Assembly (NCBI RefSeq): GCF_008039565.1
Contig: NZ_VDUX01000005.1
Span: forward strand, 124,001 to 188,000
Source of the DNA: Aeromicrobium terrae
GTDB taxonomy: Bacteria; Actinomycetota; Actinomycetes; Propionibacteriales; Nocardioidaceae
Reading direction: 5' to 3'
DNA length: 64,000 nucleotides
Shown: positions 35,225 through 43,094 of the stretch, in pieces
How positions within the stretch are numbered: the stretch's first letter is position 1
Layout of the letters: every line of letters begins with the position of its first letter
The notes under the pieces: generated by a model
Database searches by the model: none
What the model saw: the letters and a program-made list of their open reading frames with translations, nothing else
What the model was told of the DNA's origin: nothing
Program-made: the position numbers and the translations under genes

Positions 35225-36246
35225 GCGTCCTCCTCCGGCCCGGCGAGCCAGTCGTCGACCCCGGCGAGGGCCTTCTGGCGCAGGTCGTCCGGCGCGCACG
35301 AGCGCCGCAGCGACATCCGCGCCAGCTCGGCGAGCTCGTCGTCGGTCAACCCCTGGGCGGCGCGCAGCACCGCGTACTGACCGGCCAGCCGGGAGCCGAA
35401 CAGCAGCGGGTCGTCGGCCCCAAGCGCCACGTCGACGCCGGCGGTGACGAGCTGTCGCACCGGGACCTCCTCCAGGGTCGAGTACACCCCGAGGGCGACG
35501 TTCGACGTGGGACAGACCTCGAGCGCCACGCCCGCGTCGGCCACGCGGCGGAGCACGTCGGGGTCCTCCGCCGACCGTACGCCGTGGCCGAGGCGGTTCG
35601 GGTGGAGGTTGTCCAGGCACTGCACGACGTGCGCGGGCCCGCGCAGCTCGCCGCCGTGCGGGACGAGGAGCAGCCCGGCGCGCTCGGCGATCGCGAACGC
35701 GGGGCCGAACGCGGTGGTGTCGCCCCGCCGCTCGTCGTTCGACAGCCCGAACCCGATGACCCCGCGGCCGGCGTACTGCGCGGCGAGCCGGGCGAGCGTC
35801 CGGGCGTCCATCGGGTGGCGCGTGCGGTTGGCCGCCACCACGACCGCCATGCTCAGGCCGGTGCGGTCCGACGCGTCGCGGACGGCGTCGAGCACGAGGT
35901 CGGTGAAGGCCGTGATGCCGCCGAACCGGGCGGCGTAGCCGGACGGGTCGACCTGGATCTCGGTCCAGACGCAGCCGTCGGCCGCGTCGTCCTCGGCGGC
36001 CTCGAGCACCAGCCGCCGCACGTCCGCCTCCGTCCGCAGGACCGACCGCGCCACGTCGTAGAGCCGCTGGAACCGGAACCAGCCCTTCTCGTCGGTGGCC
36101 ACGAGCTGCGGCGGCCAGTCCTCCACGAGCGCTGTCGGGAGCCGGATGCCGTCGCGCTCGGCCATCTCGAGCAGCGTCCCGTGCCGCATCGACCCGGTGA
36201 AGTGCAGGTGGAGGTGTGCCTTCGGCAGGCCGGCGACGGGCCTCAC
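35221..36246 (-). CDS. add: Adenosine deaminase
   Basis: This metal-dependent deaminase of the amidohydrolase superfamily converts adenosine to inosine. The 341-residue product shows the zinc ligands in KAHLHLHFTGS near residue 10, the middle VPHGGE (about 197), the GHGV motif (about 220), the SNVALG segment and the catalytic GADDPLLFG (about 287). The pattern places it in the adenosine/adenine deaminase family; adenine or a related purine as substrate cannot be excluded. The start GTG overlaps the malic enzyme stop. Confidence 0.9.
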   Translation of the reverse strand: MRPVAGLPKAHLHLHFTGSMRHGTLLEMAERDGIRLPTALVEDWPPQLVATDEKGWFRFQRLYDVARSVLRTEADVRRLVLEAAEDDAADGCVWTEIQVDPSGYAARFGGITAFTDLVLDAVRDASDRTGLSMAVVVAANRTRHPMDARTLARLAAQYAGRGVIGFGLSNDERRGDTTAFGPAFAIAERAGLLLVPHGGELRGPAHVVQCLDNLHPNRLGHGVRSAEDPDVLRRVADAGVALEVCPTSNVALGVYSTLEEVPVRQLVTAGVDVALGADDPLLFGSRLAGQYAVLRAAQGLTDDELAELARMSLRRSCAPDDLRQKALAGVDDWLAGPEEDA

Positions 36247-37652
36247 GGACGCGCAGCCGCCCCGGAGGCTGCACTGCGGACGGCGGCGGCCACGCGCGCG
36301 TGGACGTCGGGATGGAAGACGCTCGGCACGATGTAGTTGGCGCTGAGCTCGTCGGGGGCCACGGTGGCGGCGATCGCGTCGGCGGCCGCGAGCAGGACGC
36401 TGTCGTCGATCCCGCGGCTCTGCGCGTCGAGCAGCCCGCGGAAGATGCCGGGGAACGCGAGCACGTTGTTGATCTGGTTCGGGTGGTCGGACCGGCCGGT
36501 CGCGACGACGGTGGCGTGCCGACGCGCGACGATCGGGTCCACCTCGGGGTCCGGGTTCGCCAGGGCGAAGACGATCGAGCCCTCGGCCATCGCGGCGACG
36601 TCATCCGCGTCGAGCACGTTCGGGGCGCTCACGCCGATGAACACGTCGGCGCCGGGCAGCACCTCCCTGAGCGTGCCGGTCAGGCCGCTGCGGTTGGTGT
36701 TGGTGGCGATCCACTGCATGGACTCGTCGGTGTCGCCGCGCTCGGCGTGCACCACTCCGGAGACGTCGCACACGACGACGTCGCTGAGCCCGGCCTCGAT
36801 CAGCAGCCGCAGGATCGCGGTGCCGGCCGCGCCGGCACCGGACATCACCAGCCGGACGTCCTCGATGCGCTTGCCGACGACGAGCAGGGCGTTGCGCAGG
36901 GCGGCGAGCACGACGATGGCGGTGCCGTGCTGGTCGTCGTGGAAGACCGGGATGTCCAGCCGCTCGCGGAGCCGGGCCTCCACCTCGAAGCAGCGGGGCG
37001 CCGAGATGTCCTCGAGGTTGATGCCCGCGAACCCCGGCGACACCGCCGCCACGGTCTCGACGATCTGGTCGACGTCCTGGGTGTCGAGGCACAGCGGCCA
37101 GGCGTCGATGTCGGCGAACCCCTTGAACAGGGCGGCCTTGCCCTCCATGACCGGCAGCGCCGCGTGCGGCCCGATGTTGCCCAGGCCGAGCACGGCCGAC
37201 CCGTCGGTGACCACCGCGACGCTGTTGCGCTTGATCGTCAGCCGCCGGGCGTCCTCGCGGTCTGCGGCGATCGCCTGGCAGATGCGCGCGACGCCGGGCG
37301 TGTAGACCATCGACAGGTCGTCGCGGTTGCGCAACGGGTGCTTGGCGGCGGTCTCGATGACGCCGCCGAGGTGCATCAGGAACGTGCGGTCGGACACCTT
37401 CCGCACGTCGACGTCGGCGATCGCCTCCAGCGCGGCGACCACCCGGTCCGCGTGCTCGGTGCCCGACGTCGCGCAGGTGAGGTCGATGCGCAGACCCTCC
37501 CGGTCGCCGGAGCTCGGGGGCGAGACGTCGAGCGCCGTGACCACTCCGCCGGACTGCTCCACGGTGGTGGTGAGCTCGCTGACGGCCGAGCCTCCGGACG
37601 GCACCTCGAGTCGAACGGTGATCGAGTACGAGATGCTCGGAGCGGGGTCCAT
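36243..37652 (-). CDS. NAD(P)-dependent malic enzyme with N-terminal ACT-like domain
   Basis: Malic enzyme decarboxylates malate to pyruvate with reduction of NAD(P). The 469-residue product has an N-terminal region of about 85 residues resembling an ACT regulatory domain (SYSITVRLEVPSGGSAVSEL). The catalytic part follows, with MVYTPGVARICQAI, IKRNSVAVVTDGSAVLGLGN, the metal-site FHDDQHGTAIVVLAAL, the Rossmann segment MSGAGAAGTAILRLLI and FALANPDPEV. The ACT-like domain suggests allosteric control by an amino acid or similar ligand. It leads a three-gene operon with add and a DUF4190-like gene. No Shine-Dalgarno sequence precedes the ATG. Confidence 0.92.
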   Translation of the reverse strand: MDPAPSISYSITVRLEVPSGGSAVSELTTTVEQSGGVVTALDVSPPSSGDREGLRIDLTCATSGTEHADRVVAALEAIADVDVRKVSDRTFLMHLGGVIETAAKHPLRNRDDLSMVYTPGVARICQAIAADREDARRLTIKRNSVAVVTDGSAVLGLGNIGPHAALPVMEGKAALFKGFADIDAWPLCLDTQDVDQIVETVAAVSPGFAGINLEDISAPRCFEVEARLRERLDIPVFHDDQHGTAIVVLAALRNALLVVGKRIEDVRLVMSGAGAAGTAILRLLIEAGLSDVVVCDVSGVVHAERGDTDESMQWIATNTNRSGLTGTLREVLPGADVFIGVSAPNVLDADDVAAMAEGSIVFALANPDPEVDPIVARRHATVVATGRSDHPNQINNVLAFPGIFRGLLDAQSRGIDDSVLLAAADAIAATVAPDELSANYIVPSVFHPDVHARVAAAVRSAASGAAARP

Positions 37653-37660
37653 GCCTCGGT

Positions 37661-37690
37661 TTTACCCTGCCGTGTCCTTACCCGTACACT
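37661..37690 (+). promoter_or_regulatory. Candidate promoter for tRNA-Trp and secE
   Basis: TTTACC (37661-37666) and TACACT (37685-37690) are 18 bases apart, in the divergent region next to the malic enzyme start. A TTGACT at 37690 could belong to a second promoter, but its -10 is poor. Confidence 0.35.
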
Positions 37691-37763
37691 TGACTGACCG
37701 GTGAAAACTTCAGGCTAGTTCGTCATGCCCGCACTCGGGTCGGACACCGGAGGTCTTCCCCGT

Positions 37764-37836
37764 ACGGCACTAGCTCAACTGGCAGAGCATCGGTCTCCAA
37801 AACCGAAGGTTGGGGGTTCAAGTCCCTCGTGCCGTG
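37764..37836 (+). tRNA. tRNA-Trp (anticodon CCA)
   Basis: The acceptor ACGGCAC pairs with GTGCCGT at 37829-37835, followed by discriminator G. The anticodon stem-loop is TCGGT-CTCCAAA-ACCGA. The T arm contains GGTTCAAGTCC. Its position just before secE is the conserved bacterial arrangement. Confidence 0.96.
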
Positions 37837-37894
37837 CGAAGCACGGTCGGACGACTCCCACCGTGCAAGCACTGACAAGAAGGATGTGAGAACC

Positions 37895-38113
37895 GTGAGC
37901 GAACGCCACGAGTTGTCCGGCACCACCGGGCGCACGTCGCCGATCACGTTCTACCGCCAGGTCGTCGCCGAGCTGCGCAAGGTCGTCTGGCCGACGCGAC
38001 CCCAGGTGGTCAACTACTTCTTCGTCGTGCTCGTGTTCGTGCTGTTCATGATGGCGATCGTCGCCGGCCTCGACTACGGGTTCGGCAAGGCGATGTTCGC
38101 GGTCTTCGCGTGA
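37895..38113 (+). CDS. secE: Preprotein translocase subunit SecE
   Basis: SecE is the essential small clamp of the SecYEG channel. The 72-residue product has the conserved amphipathic segment FYRQVVAELRKVVWPTRPQV followed by one membrane helix (VNYFFVVLVFVLFMMAIVAG). This is the short single-helix actinobacterial form. I chose GTG at 37895, about ten bases after AGAAGGA. The in-frame GTG at 37886 is too close to that ribosome site. nusG begins 17 bases downstream. Confidence 0.95.
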   Translation: MSERHELSGTTGRTSPITFYRQVVAELRKVVWPTRPQVVNYFFVVLVFVLFMMAIVAGLDYGFGKAMFAVFA

Positions 38114-38130
38114 GGGACTGAAGGATCACC

Positions 38131-39039
38131 GTGTCGCAAGGATTCAACGAGAAGGACACCACCGTCGAGGTCGACGAGGGTGTCTCCGACGCGCCCGCCG
38201 ACGACGTGGCTGACGCGCCGGTCGTCGAGGACGACGCCGTCGCCGAGGACGTCGCGCCGGAGGAGGTCGCACCGGTCGAGGACGACGCTCCCGCCGAGCA
38301 GGACGCCGCCGAGTCCCAGGCCGAGGCCGACCAGTCCGTCGAGGACGCCCCCGCCGAGACCGACGAGCCGGTCGAGGCCGACGAGCCCGTCGAGGCGGAC
38401 GACTCGGTCCGCGCCGCCGAGGACGCCCTGGCGGAGTTCCGCGAGCTCCTCCACAACCAGCCCGGCGACTGGTACGTCGTGCACACCTACTCCGGCATGG
38501 AGAAGCGGGTCAAGGCGAACCTCGAGAACCGCATGGTCTCCCTGAACGCCGAGGACTACATCTTCGAGGTCGTCGTGCCCACCGAGGAGGTCGCCGAGAT
38601 CAAGAACGGTCAGCGCAAGCTCGTCAAGCGCACCGTCCTCCCCGGCTACGTCCTCGTCCGCATGGACCTCACCGACGAGTCGTGGGGCGTCGTCCGCCAC
38701 ACCCCGTCGGTCACCGGCTTCGTCGGCAACTCGCACCAGCCGGTGCCGCTGAGCCTCGACGAGGTGGAGCAGATGCTCGCCCCGGCTGTCGAGGCCGAGG
38801 TCGCCGCCACCGCCACCGAGGCGGCGGGCGACGCGGCCCAGCCGGCGAAGGCCCCCAAGGTCGAGTTCGCGGACTTCAGCGTCGGCGACTCCGTCATGGT
38901 CGTCGACGGGCCGTTCGCCACGCTGCACGCCACGATCACCGAGATCAACGTCGACGCCCAGAGGGTCAAGGCCCTCGTCGAGATCTTCGGCCGGGAGACG
39001 CCGGTCGAGCTCTCGTTCACCCAGATCCAGAAGGTCTGA
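38131..39039 (+). CDS. nusG: Transcription termination/antitermination factor NusG
   Basis: NusG binds RNA polymerase and modulates elongation, pausing and Rho. The 302-residue product has an acidic, Ala/Glu/Asp/Val-rich N-terminal extension of about 100 residues, usual in actinobacteria. The NGN domain follows ([20 protein letters not shown] ... [10 protein letters not shown], about residues 110-180), then an Ala-rich linker and the C-terminal KOW domain ([20 protein letters not shown], about residues 245-302). GTG at 38131 is preceded by GAAGGA. Confidence 0.96.
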   Translation: MSQGFNEKDTTVEVDEGVSDAPADDVADAPVVEDDAVAEDVAPEEVAPVEDDAPAEQDAAESQAEADQSVEDAPAETDEPVEADEPVEADDSVRAAEDALAEFRELLHNQPGDWYVVHTYSGMEKRVKANLENRMVSLNAEDYIFEVVVPTEEVAEIKNGQRKLVKRTVLPGYVLVRMDLTDESWGVVRHTPSVTGFVGNSHQPVPLSLDEVEQMLAPAVEAEVAATATEAAGDAAQPAKAPKVEFADFSVGDSVMVVDGPFATLHATITEINVDAQRVKALVEIFGRETPVELSFTQIQKV

Positions 39040-39048
39040 CCGCTCGCC

Positions 39049-39069
39049 GGTCGAGCCTGTCGAGACACC
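39049..39069. repeat. Dispersed repeat A, half-copy between nusG and rplK
   Basis: GGTCGAGCCTGTCGAGACACC matches one arm of the inverted repeat seen at 2241-2308 and 14091-14135. It lies in the short leader before rplK. Confidence 0.6.
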
Positions 39070-39096
39070 AACCCAACGAAACAAGGACTCAGAGAA

Positions 39097-39525
39097 ATGC
39101 CTCCCAAGAAGAAGGTCGCAGCGATCGTCAAGGTGCAGCTGCAGGCCGGCATGGCCAACCCGGCGCCGCCCGTCGGCACCGCGCTCGGCCCGCACGGCGT
39201 CAACATCATGGACTTCTGCAAGGCGTACAACGCCGAGACGGAGTCCATGCGCGGCAACGTCGTCCCCGTCGAGATCACCATCTACGAGGACCGCACGTTC
39301 GACTTCATCACCAAGACGCCTCCGGCGGCCGAGCTGATCAAGAAGGCCGCGGGCCTGAAGAAGGGCTCCGGCGTCCCCCACAAGGAGAAGGTCGGCTCGA
39401 TCACCAAGGACCAGATCCGCGAGATCGCCACCACCAAGATGCCCGACCTCAACGCCAACGACATCGATCAGGCGATGAAGATCGTCGAGGGCACCGCCCG
39501 CTCCATGGGCGTCACCACCGACTGA
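39097..39525 (+). CDS. rplK: 50S ribosomal protein L11
   Basis: L11 forms the GTPase-associated stalk base with L10 on 23S rRNA. The 142-residue product has the family N terminus [20 protein letters not shown] followed by [16 protein letters not shown]. The C-terminal RNA-binding domain contains [16 protein letters not shown] and [13 protein letters not shown]. The length is exactly typical. The ATG at 39097 is preceded by a weak AAGGACTCAGAGAA. Confidence 0.97.
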   Translation: MPPKKKVAAIVKVQLQAGMANPAPPVGTALGPHGVNIMDFCKAYNAETESMRGNVVPVEITIYEDRTFDFITKTPPAAELIKKAAGLKKGSGVPHKEKVGSITKDQIREIATTKMPDLNANDIDQAMKIVEGTARSMGVTTD

Positions 39526-39545
39526 AGCACCACCCAAAAGGAACC

Positions 39546-39573
39546 GTGGGAGAGCCGGCTGGGCTCGCACCAC
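39546..39573 (+). promoter_or_regulatory. Candidate L1-binding mRNA hairpin before rplA
   Basis: In the 69-base rplK-rplA gap, GTGG (39546-39549) can pair with CCAC (39570-39573), and GAGCC (39552-39556) with GGCTC (39562-39566). The asymmetric internal loop has GA on one side and GCA on the other. L1 is known to repress its own operon by binding an mRNA mimic of its rRNA site, a helix with an asymmetric internal loop. The assignment is an inference from position and shape. Confidence 0.45.
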
Positions 39574-39594
39574 AACTGGTGAAAGGAACCAGGC

Positions 39595-40311
39595 ATGACA
39601 CAGCACAGCAAGGCGTACCGCGCGGTCGCCGAGAAGATCGACAAGGACGCGCTCTACACGCCGCTCCAGGCCACGAGGCTGGCCAAGGAGAGCGGCAGCA
39701 CCAAGTACGACTCCACCGTCGACGTCGCCATCCGGCTCGGGGTCGATCCCCGCAAGGCCGACCAGATGGTCCGCGGCACGGTCAACCTGCCGCACGGCAC
39801 CGGCAAGACCTCCCGAGTCCTGGTCTTCGCCACCGGCGCCAACGCCGACGCCGCTCGTGAGGCCGGCGCCGACCACGTGGGCGCCGACGAGCTCGTCGAC
39901 AAGGTCAACGAGGGCTGGCTCGACTTCGACGCCGTCGTCGCCACCCCGGACATGATGGGCAAGGTCGGCCGTCTCGGTCGCGTCCTCGGTCCGCGCAACC
40001 TGATGCCGAACCCGAAGACCGGCACGGTGACCACCGACGTCGCCAAGGCCGTCTCGGACATCAAGGGCGGCAAGATCGAGTTCCGCATCGACCGTCACGC
40101 CAACCTGCAGTTCGTCATCGGCAAGGCGTCCTTCACCGCCGAGCAGCTCGCCGAGAACTACGGCGCCGCGCTCGACGAGGTCCTGCGCCTCAAGCCGTCG
40201 AGCTCCAAGGGCCGCTACGTCAAGAAGATCACGATCTCCACGACGAACGGCCCGGGCATCCCCGTCGACCCGGCGCGCACGAAGAACTTCGCCGTCGACG
40301 ACGAGGCCTGA
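39595..40311 (+). CDS. rplA: 50S ribosomal protein L1
   Basis: L1 forms the mobile stalk at the E site. The 238-residue product has the conserved stretches [20 protein letters not shown] and [20 protein letters not shown], and [20 protein letters not shown]. It ends [20 protein letters not shown]. The ATG at 39595 follows AAAGGAACC. A strong hairpin 20 bases after the stop probably ends the secE-nusG-rplK-rplA unit. Confidence 0.97.
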   Translation: MTQHSKAYRAVAEKIDKDALYTPLQATRLAKESGSTKYDSTVDVAIRLGVDPRKADQMVRGTVNLPHGTGKTSRVLVFATGANADAAREAGADHVGADELVDKVNEGWLDFDAVVATPDMMGKVGRLGRVLGPRNLMPNPKTGTVTTDVAKAVSDIKGGKIEFRIDRHANLQFVIGKASFTAEQLAENYGAALDEVLRLKPSSSKGRYVKKITISTTNGPGIPVDPARTKNFAVDDEA

Positions 40312-40330
40312 CAGCCAGCACGTCCTAGCC

Positions 40331-40360
40331 GGTCCCGGTACCCGTCAGGGTGCCGGGACC
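40331..40360 (+). terminator. Terminator after rplA
   Basis: GGTCCCGGTACCC (40331-40343) pairs with GGGTGCCGGGACC (40348-40360) around a four-base loop, with one G-T wobble. Confidence 0.8.
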
Positions 40361-40389
40361 GCTGCGTTCGCGCGTGACCTGCGATGACC

Positions 40390-40395
40390 TATGCT
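40390..40395 (+). promoter_or_regulatory. Leaderless-type -10 element for the lipoprotein gene
   Basis: TATGCT lies seven bases before the ATG at 40403, and no Shine-Dalgarno sequence is present. Confidence 0.68.
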
Positions 40396-40402
40396 CGGCC
40401 GC

Positions 40403-41242
40403 ATGCGTTCTCGCCTGAAGCACTGGACCGCCGTCACCACCGTCGTCCTCGTCGCGAGCGTCTCGCTCGCCGCGTGCGGTGACAAGGACGACGACGGCAC
40501 GAAGGGCAGCGGCGACTCCTCGAGCGTCGGCTCGTCCGCCGACACGACGCTCACCAAGGACAACGTCTTCGCCGAGCTCACCAAGGCGCAGACGAAGGCC
40601 GGCACCAGCCACATCGACATGAACGTCGAGGTCGCGGGCCAGGCCATCAAGGCCAAGGGTGACGTGAAGATCGGCCAGAGCGCGGACGACACCGCCATGG
40701 GCATGACGATGGACACCGGGCAGGCGGGGGCGGGCACGCTCGAGATGCGGCTCGTCGACAAGATCTTCTACCTCAACTTCGGCCCGATGACGCAGAACAA
40801 GTTCGTGAAGATCGACCTCACCGACAAGGACAACCCGATCGGCAAGCAGTACGGCGATCTCCTCGACAACATCGACCCGTCGAAGCAGCTCGACCAGATC
40901 AAGGGCGCGGTGAAGAGCTTCGAGAAGAAGGGCGCGGCCAAGGAGCTCGACGGCGTCAAGGCGCAGCCCTACGCGGTCGTGGTGGACACGTCGAAGGTGG
41001 AGGCCTTCAAGGCCGCCGGCGCCGACGCGGCGAAGCTGCCCAAGACGCTCACGTACACGATGTACGTCGGCCCCGACAACCTGCTGCGCCGCCTGATCTC
41101 CGAGATCCCCAACATCGCCGGCGCGGGCGCCACCACGCTGACGATCGACTACTCCAAGTGGGGCGAGGACGTCTCCATCGAGAAGCCGAAGGCCTCCGAC
41201 ATCTCCGACAAGGACCCCTTCGCCCAGCTCGGCCAGGGATAG
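40403..41242 (+). CDS. Lipoprotein, LppX/LprG-like fold
   Basis: The 279-residue product has a lipoprotein signal ending SLAAC and a Ser/Gly/Asp-rich linker. A domain follows with repeated beta-strand patterns (SHIDMNVEVAGQAIKAKGDV, KIFYLNFGPMTQNKFVKIDL, KTLTYTMYVGPDNLLRRLIS). It resembles the LppX/LprG/LprAFG family of lipid-carrying cell-envelope lipoproteins, although the similarity is judged by eye only. A role in envelope lipid transport would fit the Mce operon 2 kb downstream. I chose ATG at 40403 over 40391 because of the -10 spacing and the signal peptide. Confidence 0.82.
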   Translation: MRSRLKHWTAVTTVVLVASVSLAACGDKDDDGTKGSGDSSSVGSSADTTLTKDNVFAELTKAQTKAGTSHIDMNVEVAGQAIKAKGDVKIGQSADDTAMGMTMDTGQAGAGTLEMRLVDKIFYLNFGPMTQNKFVKIDLTDKDNPIGKQYGDLLDNIDPSKQLDQIKGAVKSFEKKGAAKELDGVKAQPYAVVVDTSKVEAFKAAGADAAKLPKTLTYTMYVGPDNLLRRLISEIPNIAGAGATTLTIDYSKWGEDVSIEKPKASDISDKDPFAQLGQG

Positions 41243-41289
41243 GTACCCCTTTCTGGTCGTGTGCTCCCGCGAGTGTCAGGCGGCATCCC

Positions 41290-41343
41290 GGTGGTCGAGT
41301 GCGGCCGCGAGCGCCAGCGAGCTGGCCGTGTATCGAGACCACC
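41290..41343. repeat. Dispersed repeat family B, single unit
   Basis: GGTGGTCGAGTGCGGCCGCG ... TATCGAGACCACC is one unit with terminal inverted repeats GGTGGTC/GACCACC. It is related to the paired units at 9475-9591 and 61953-62069. It occupies part of the 447-base gene-free stretch 41243-41689. Confidence 0.88.
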
Positions 41344-41430
41344 CTGGACGACAGCAAGCCTGACTTCTCACCAGGTCTCGTCACCCTGACGCCTTCGGCG
41401 TGACGCGCTCGACCTCCTCCAGTGCTCCGC

Positions 41431-41452
41431 GGATCCTGAGCCTGTCGAAGGG
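41431..41452. repeat. Dispersed repeat A, half-copy upstream of rplJ
   Basis: GGATCCTGAGCCTGTCGAAG and the following two bases match an arm of repeat A. It lies about 25 bases upstream of the rplJ promoter. Confidence 0.6.
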
Positions 41453-41477
41453 CGCAGAGCTCGCGCCACCTCCGGAT

Positions 41478-41507
41478 TTGGAACCGGGCGCAGCCGTCCC
41501 CTAGACT
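41478..41507 (+). promoter_or_regulatory. Promoter of the rplJ-rplL operon
   Basis: TTGGAA (41478-41483) and TAGACT (41502-41507) are spaced by 18 bases. The predicted transcript start is near 41514, leaving a leader of about 175 bases before rplJ. Confidence 0.65.
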
Positions 41508-41513
41508 GGACGA

Positions 41514-41689
41514 CGCCGAAGACCGCTGGTCGGGTCCGCACCCGCAGACCCCGAAGAGCCCGCCAGGGCGGCCCGCGCAGGACCCACGAACCGTTCATCA
41601 CGTCGATGCGCGCCCCGTGCCCTGCGCCGGGGCGTTTCTCATGGGCGGCCATGGAATCCGGCACCACTACCCGTGCTGGAAGGAGACCC
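41514..41689 (+). promoter_or_regulatory. L10 leader (autoregulatory 5' UTR of rplJ-rplL)
   Basis: The leader begins with the sequence CGCCGAAGACCGCTGGTCG, which I associate with actinobacterial L10 leaders. Such leaders bind the L10-(L7/L12) complex. Within it, CGCCCCG (41611-41617) and CGGGGCG (41628-41634) form a hairpin followed by TTTCT, possibly an attenuator. The remainder of the 41243-41689 gap contains repeats and the promoter but no gene I can support. Confidence 0.65.
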
Positions 41690-42364
41690 GTGGCGAACGC
41701 AGAGAAGACTGCCGCCGTTGCCGAGCTCGTGGAGAACTTCCGCGAGTCCAGCGGCGCCGTGCTCACGGACTACCGCGGTCTCACCGTCAAGCAGCTGCAG
41801 GACCTGCGGCGCTCGCTCGGTGGGAGCGCGAACTACGCCGTCACGAAGAACACGCTGACGAAGATCGCCGCCAAGGAGGCTGGTGTCGAGCTGGACGAGT
41901 CGCTGCTCGTCGGCCCGACCGCCATCGCCTTCATCACCGGCGACGTCGTCGAGGCCGCCAAGGGCCTGCGTGACTTCGCGAAGGACAACAGCCCGCTGAT
42001 CATCAAGGGAGGCTTCCTCGACGGGAAGATCCTCGCCCCTGACGAGATCAAGAAGCTGGCCGACCTCGAGTCGCGCGAGGTCCTCCTCGCCAAGCTCGCG
42101 GGCGGCATGAAGGCGAGCCTCAGCAACGCCGCGTCGCTGTTCAACGCGCCGCTGTCGCAGGCCGCACGCACCATCGCGGCCCTGCAGGCCAAGCTCCCCG
42201 CCGAGGAAGCACCTGCTGCGGAGGCACCTGCTGCCGAGGCACCCGCCGACGAAGCACCCGTCGAGGAGGTGGCCGCCCCCGAGGCGACCGCCGACGAGGC
42301 ACCCGTGGTCGAGGAAGCCGCCGCCGAGTCCGGCGCGGAGTCCACGACCGAGACCGAGGGCTGA
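41690..42364 (+). CDS. rplJ: 50S ribosomal protein L10
   Basis: L10 anchors the L7/L12 dimers to the ribosome stalk and autoregulates its operon. The 224-residue product has the core [20 protein letters not shown] and [19 protein letters not shown]-terminal helix [12 protein letters not shown] binds L7/L12. After about residue 167 it carries a repetitive Ala/Glu/Pro tail ([20 protein letters not shown]). Such tails occur in actinobacterial L10, but this one, at roughly 55 residues, is long. I chose GTG at 41690, preceded by AAGGAG; the longer frame from 41606 runs through the leader. Confidence 0.96.
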   Translation: MANAEKTAAVAELVENFRESSGAVLTDYRGLTVKQLQDLRRSLGGSANYAVTKNTLTKIAAKEAGVELDESLLVGPTAIAFITGDVVEAAKGLRDFAKDNSPLIIKGGFLDGKILAPDEIKKLADLESREVLLAKLAGGMKASLSNAASLFNAPLSQAARTIAALQAKLPAEEAPAAEAPAAEAPADEAPVEEVAAPEATADEAPVVEEAAAESGAESTTETEG

Positions 42365-42418
42365 CGCCCGATCACATCGGGACCCCCTCGGGGTCTCATC
42401 CGAAGGAAGGACGCCACC

Positions 42419-42814
42419 ATGGCGAAGCTCAGCACCGACGACCTGTTGGATGCATTCAAGGAAATGACGCTCATCGAGCTCAGCGAGTTCGTGAAGCAGT
42501 TCGAGGAGACCTTCGAGGTCACGGCCGCCGCTCCGGTCGCCGTCGCCGCCGCGGGTGCTCCCGCCGCTGCCGGCGGTGACGCCGGTGGCGCCGACAGCGA
42601 CCAGGACGAGTTCGACGTCGTCCTCGACGCTGCCGGCGACAAGAAGATCCAGGTCATCAAGGAGGTCCGCACGCTCACGAGCCTCGGCCTCAAGGAGGCC
42701 AAGGACCTCGTCGAGGGTGCGCCCAAGCCGGTCCTGGAGAAGGTCAACAAGGAGACCGCCGACAAGGCGAAGGAGGCCCTCGAGGCCGCCGGCGCCACCG
42801 TCTCGGTCAAGTGA
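42419..42814 (+). CDS. rplL: 50S ribosomal protein L7/L12
   Basis: L7/L12 is the multimeric stalk protein that recruits translation factors. The 131-residue product has the N-terminal dimerisation domain ([20 protein letters not shown]), an Ala/Gly-rich hinge, and the C-terminal domain [20 protein letters not shown] and [17 protein letters not shown]. The ATG at 42419 is preceded by GAAGGAAGGACG. A perfect 15-base hairpin follows 21 bases after the stop. Confidence 0.98.
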   Translation: MAKLSTDDLLDAFKEMTLIELSEFVKQFEETFEVTAAAPVAVAAAGAPAAAGGDAGGADSDQDEFDVVLDAAGDKKIQVIKEVRTLTSLGLKEAKDLVEGAPKPVLEKVNKETADKAKEALEAAGATVSVK

Positions 42815-42834
42815 CCTCTCGCTGATCGTCAGCG

Positions 42835-42868
42835 ACGGCGCCCACCCCGCTTCCGGGGTGGGCGCCGT
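42835..42868 (+). terminator. Terminator after rplL
   Basis: ACGGCGCCCACCCCG (42835-42849) pairs perfectly with CGGGGTGGGCGCCGT (42854-42868) around a four-base loop, followed by TCTG. It separates the ribosomal operon from the mce operon. Confidence 0.85.
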
Positions 42869-42909
42869 TCTGCTGTCCGGGACCCGTCTCACGCCCTGGT
42901 GGACGACCT

Positions 42910-42938
42910 TTGTCACTCCGAGTTACATGGGATACGGT
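42910..42938 (+). promoter_or_regulatory. Candidate promoter P1 of the mce operon
   Basis: TTGTCA (42910-42915) and TACGGT (42933-42938) are separated by 17 bases. Between it and P2 the hexamer GTCATC occurs three times (near 42937, 42956 and 42966), possibly regulator sites. Confidence 0.5.
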
Positions 42939-43011
42939 CATCCGGATCCTCCGCGTCATCGGAGGGTCATCGACCCGTGGCGTTCACGTAACCTCCCTGC
43001 TCGGAGTTCGT

Positions 43012-43017
43012 TAGGAT
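43012..43017 (+). promoter_or_regulatory. Candidate promoter P2 (-10) of the mce operon
   Basis: TAGGAT lies 77 bases before mceG; no clear -35 is visible. Confidence 0.35.
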
Positions 43018-43094
43018 GAGTGTCCTGAGTCACAGGTGAACCAGGCGTCCGACCATGGGGTCGGTGCACCGCGGATCAGCAAGGAGGGGCCTCC

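Noticed and set aside
37690-37721. TTGACT with TAGTTC as the tRNA-Trp promoter
   Set aside because: The spacing is 20 bases and the -10 lacks the final T; TTTACC-18-TACACT just upstream fits better.
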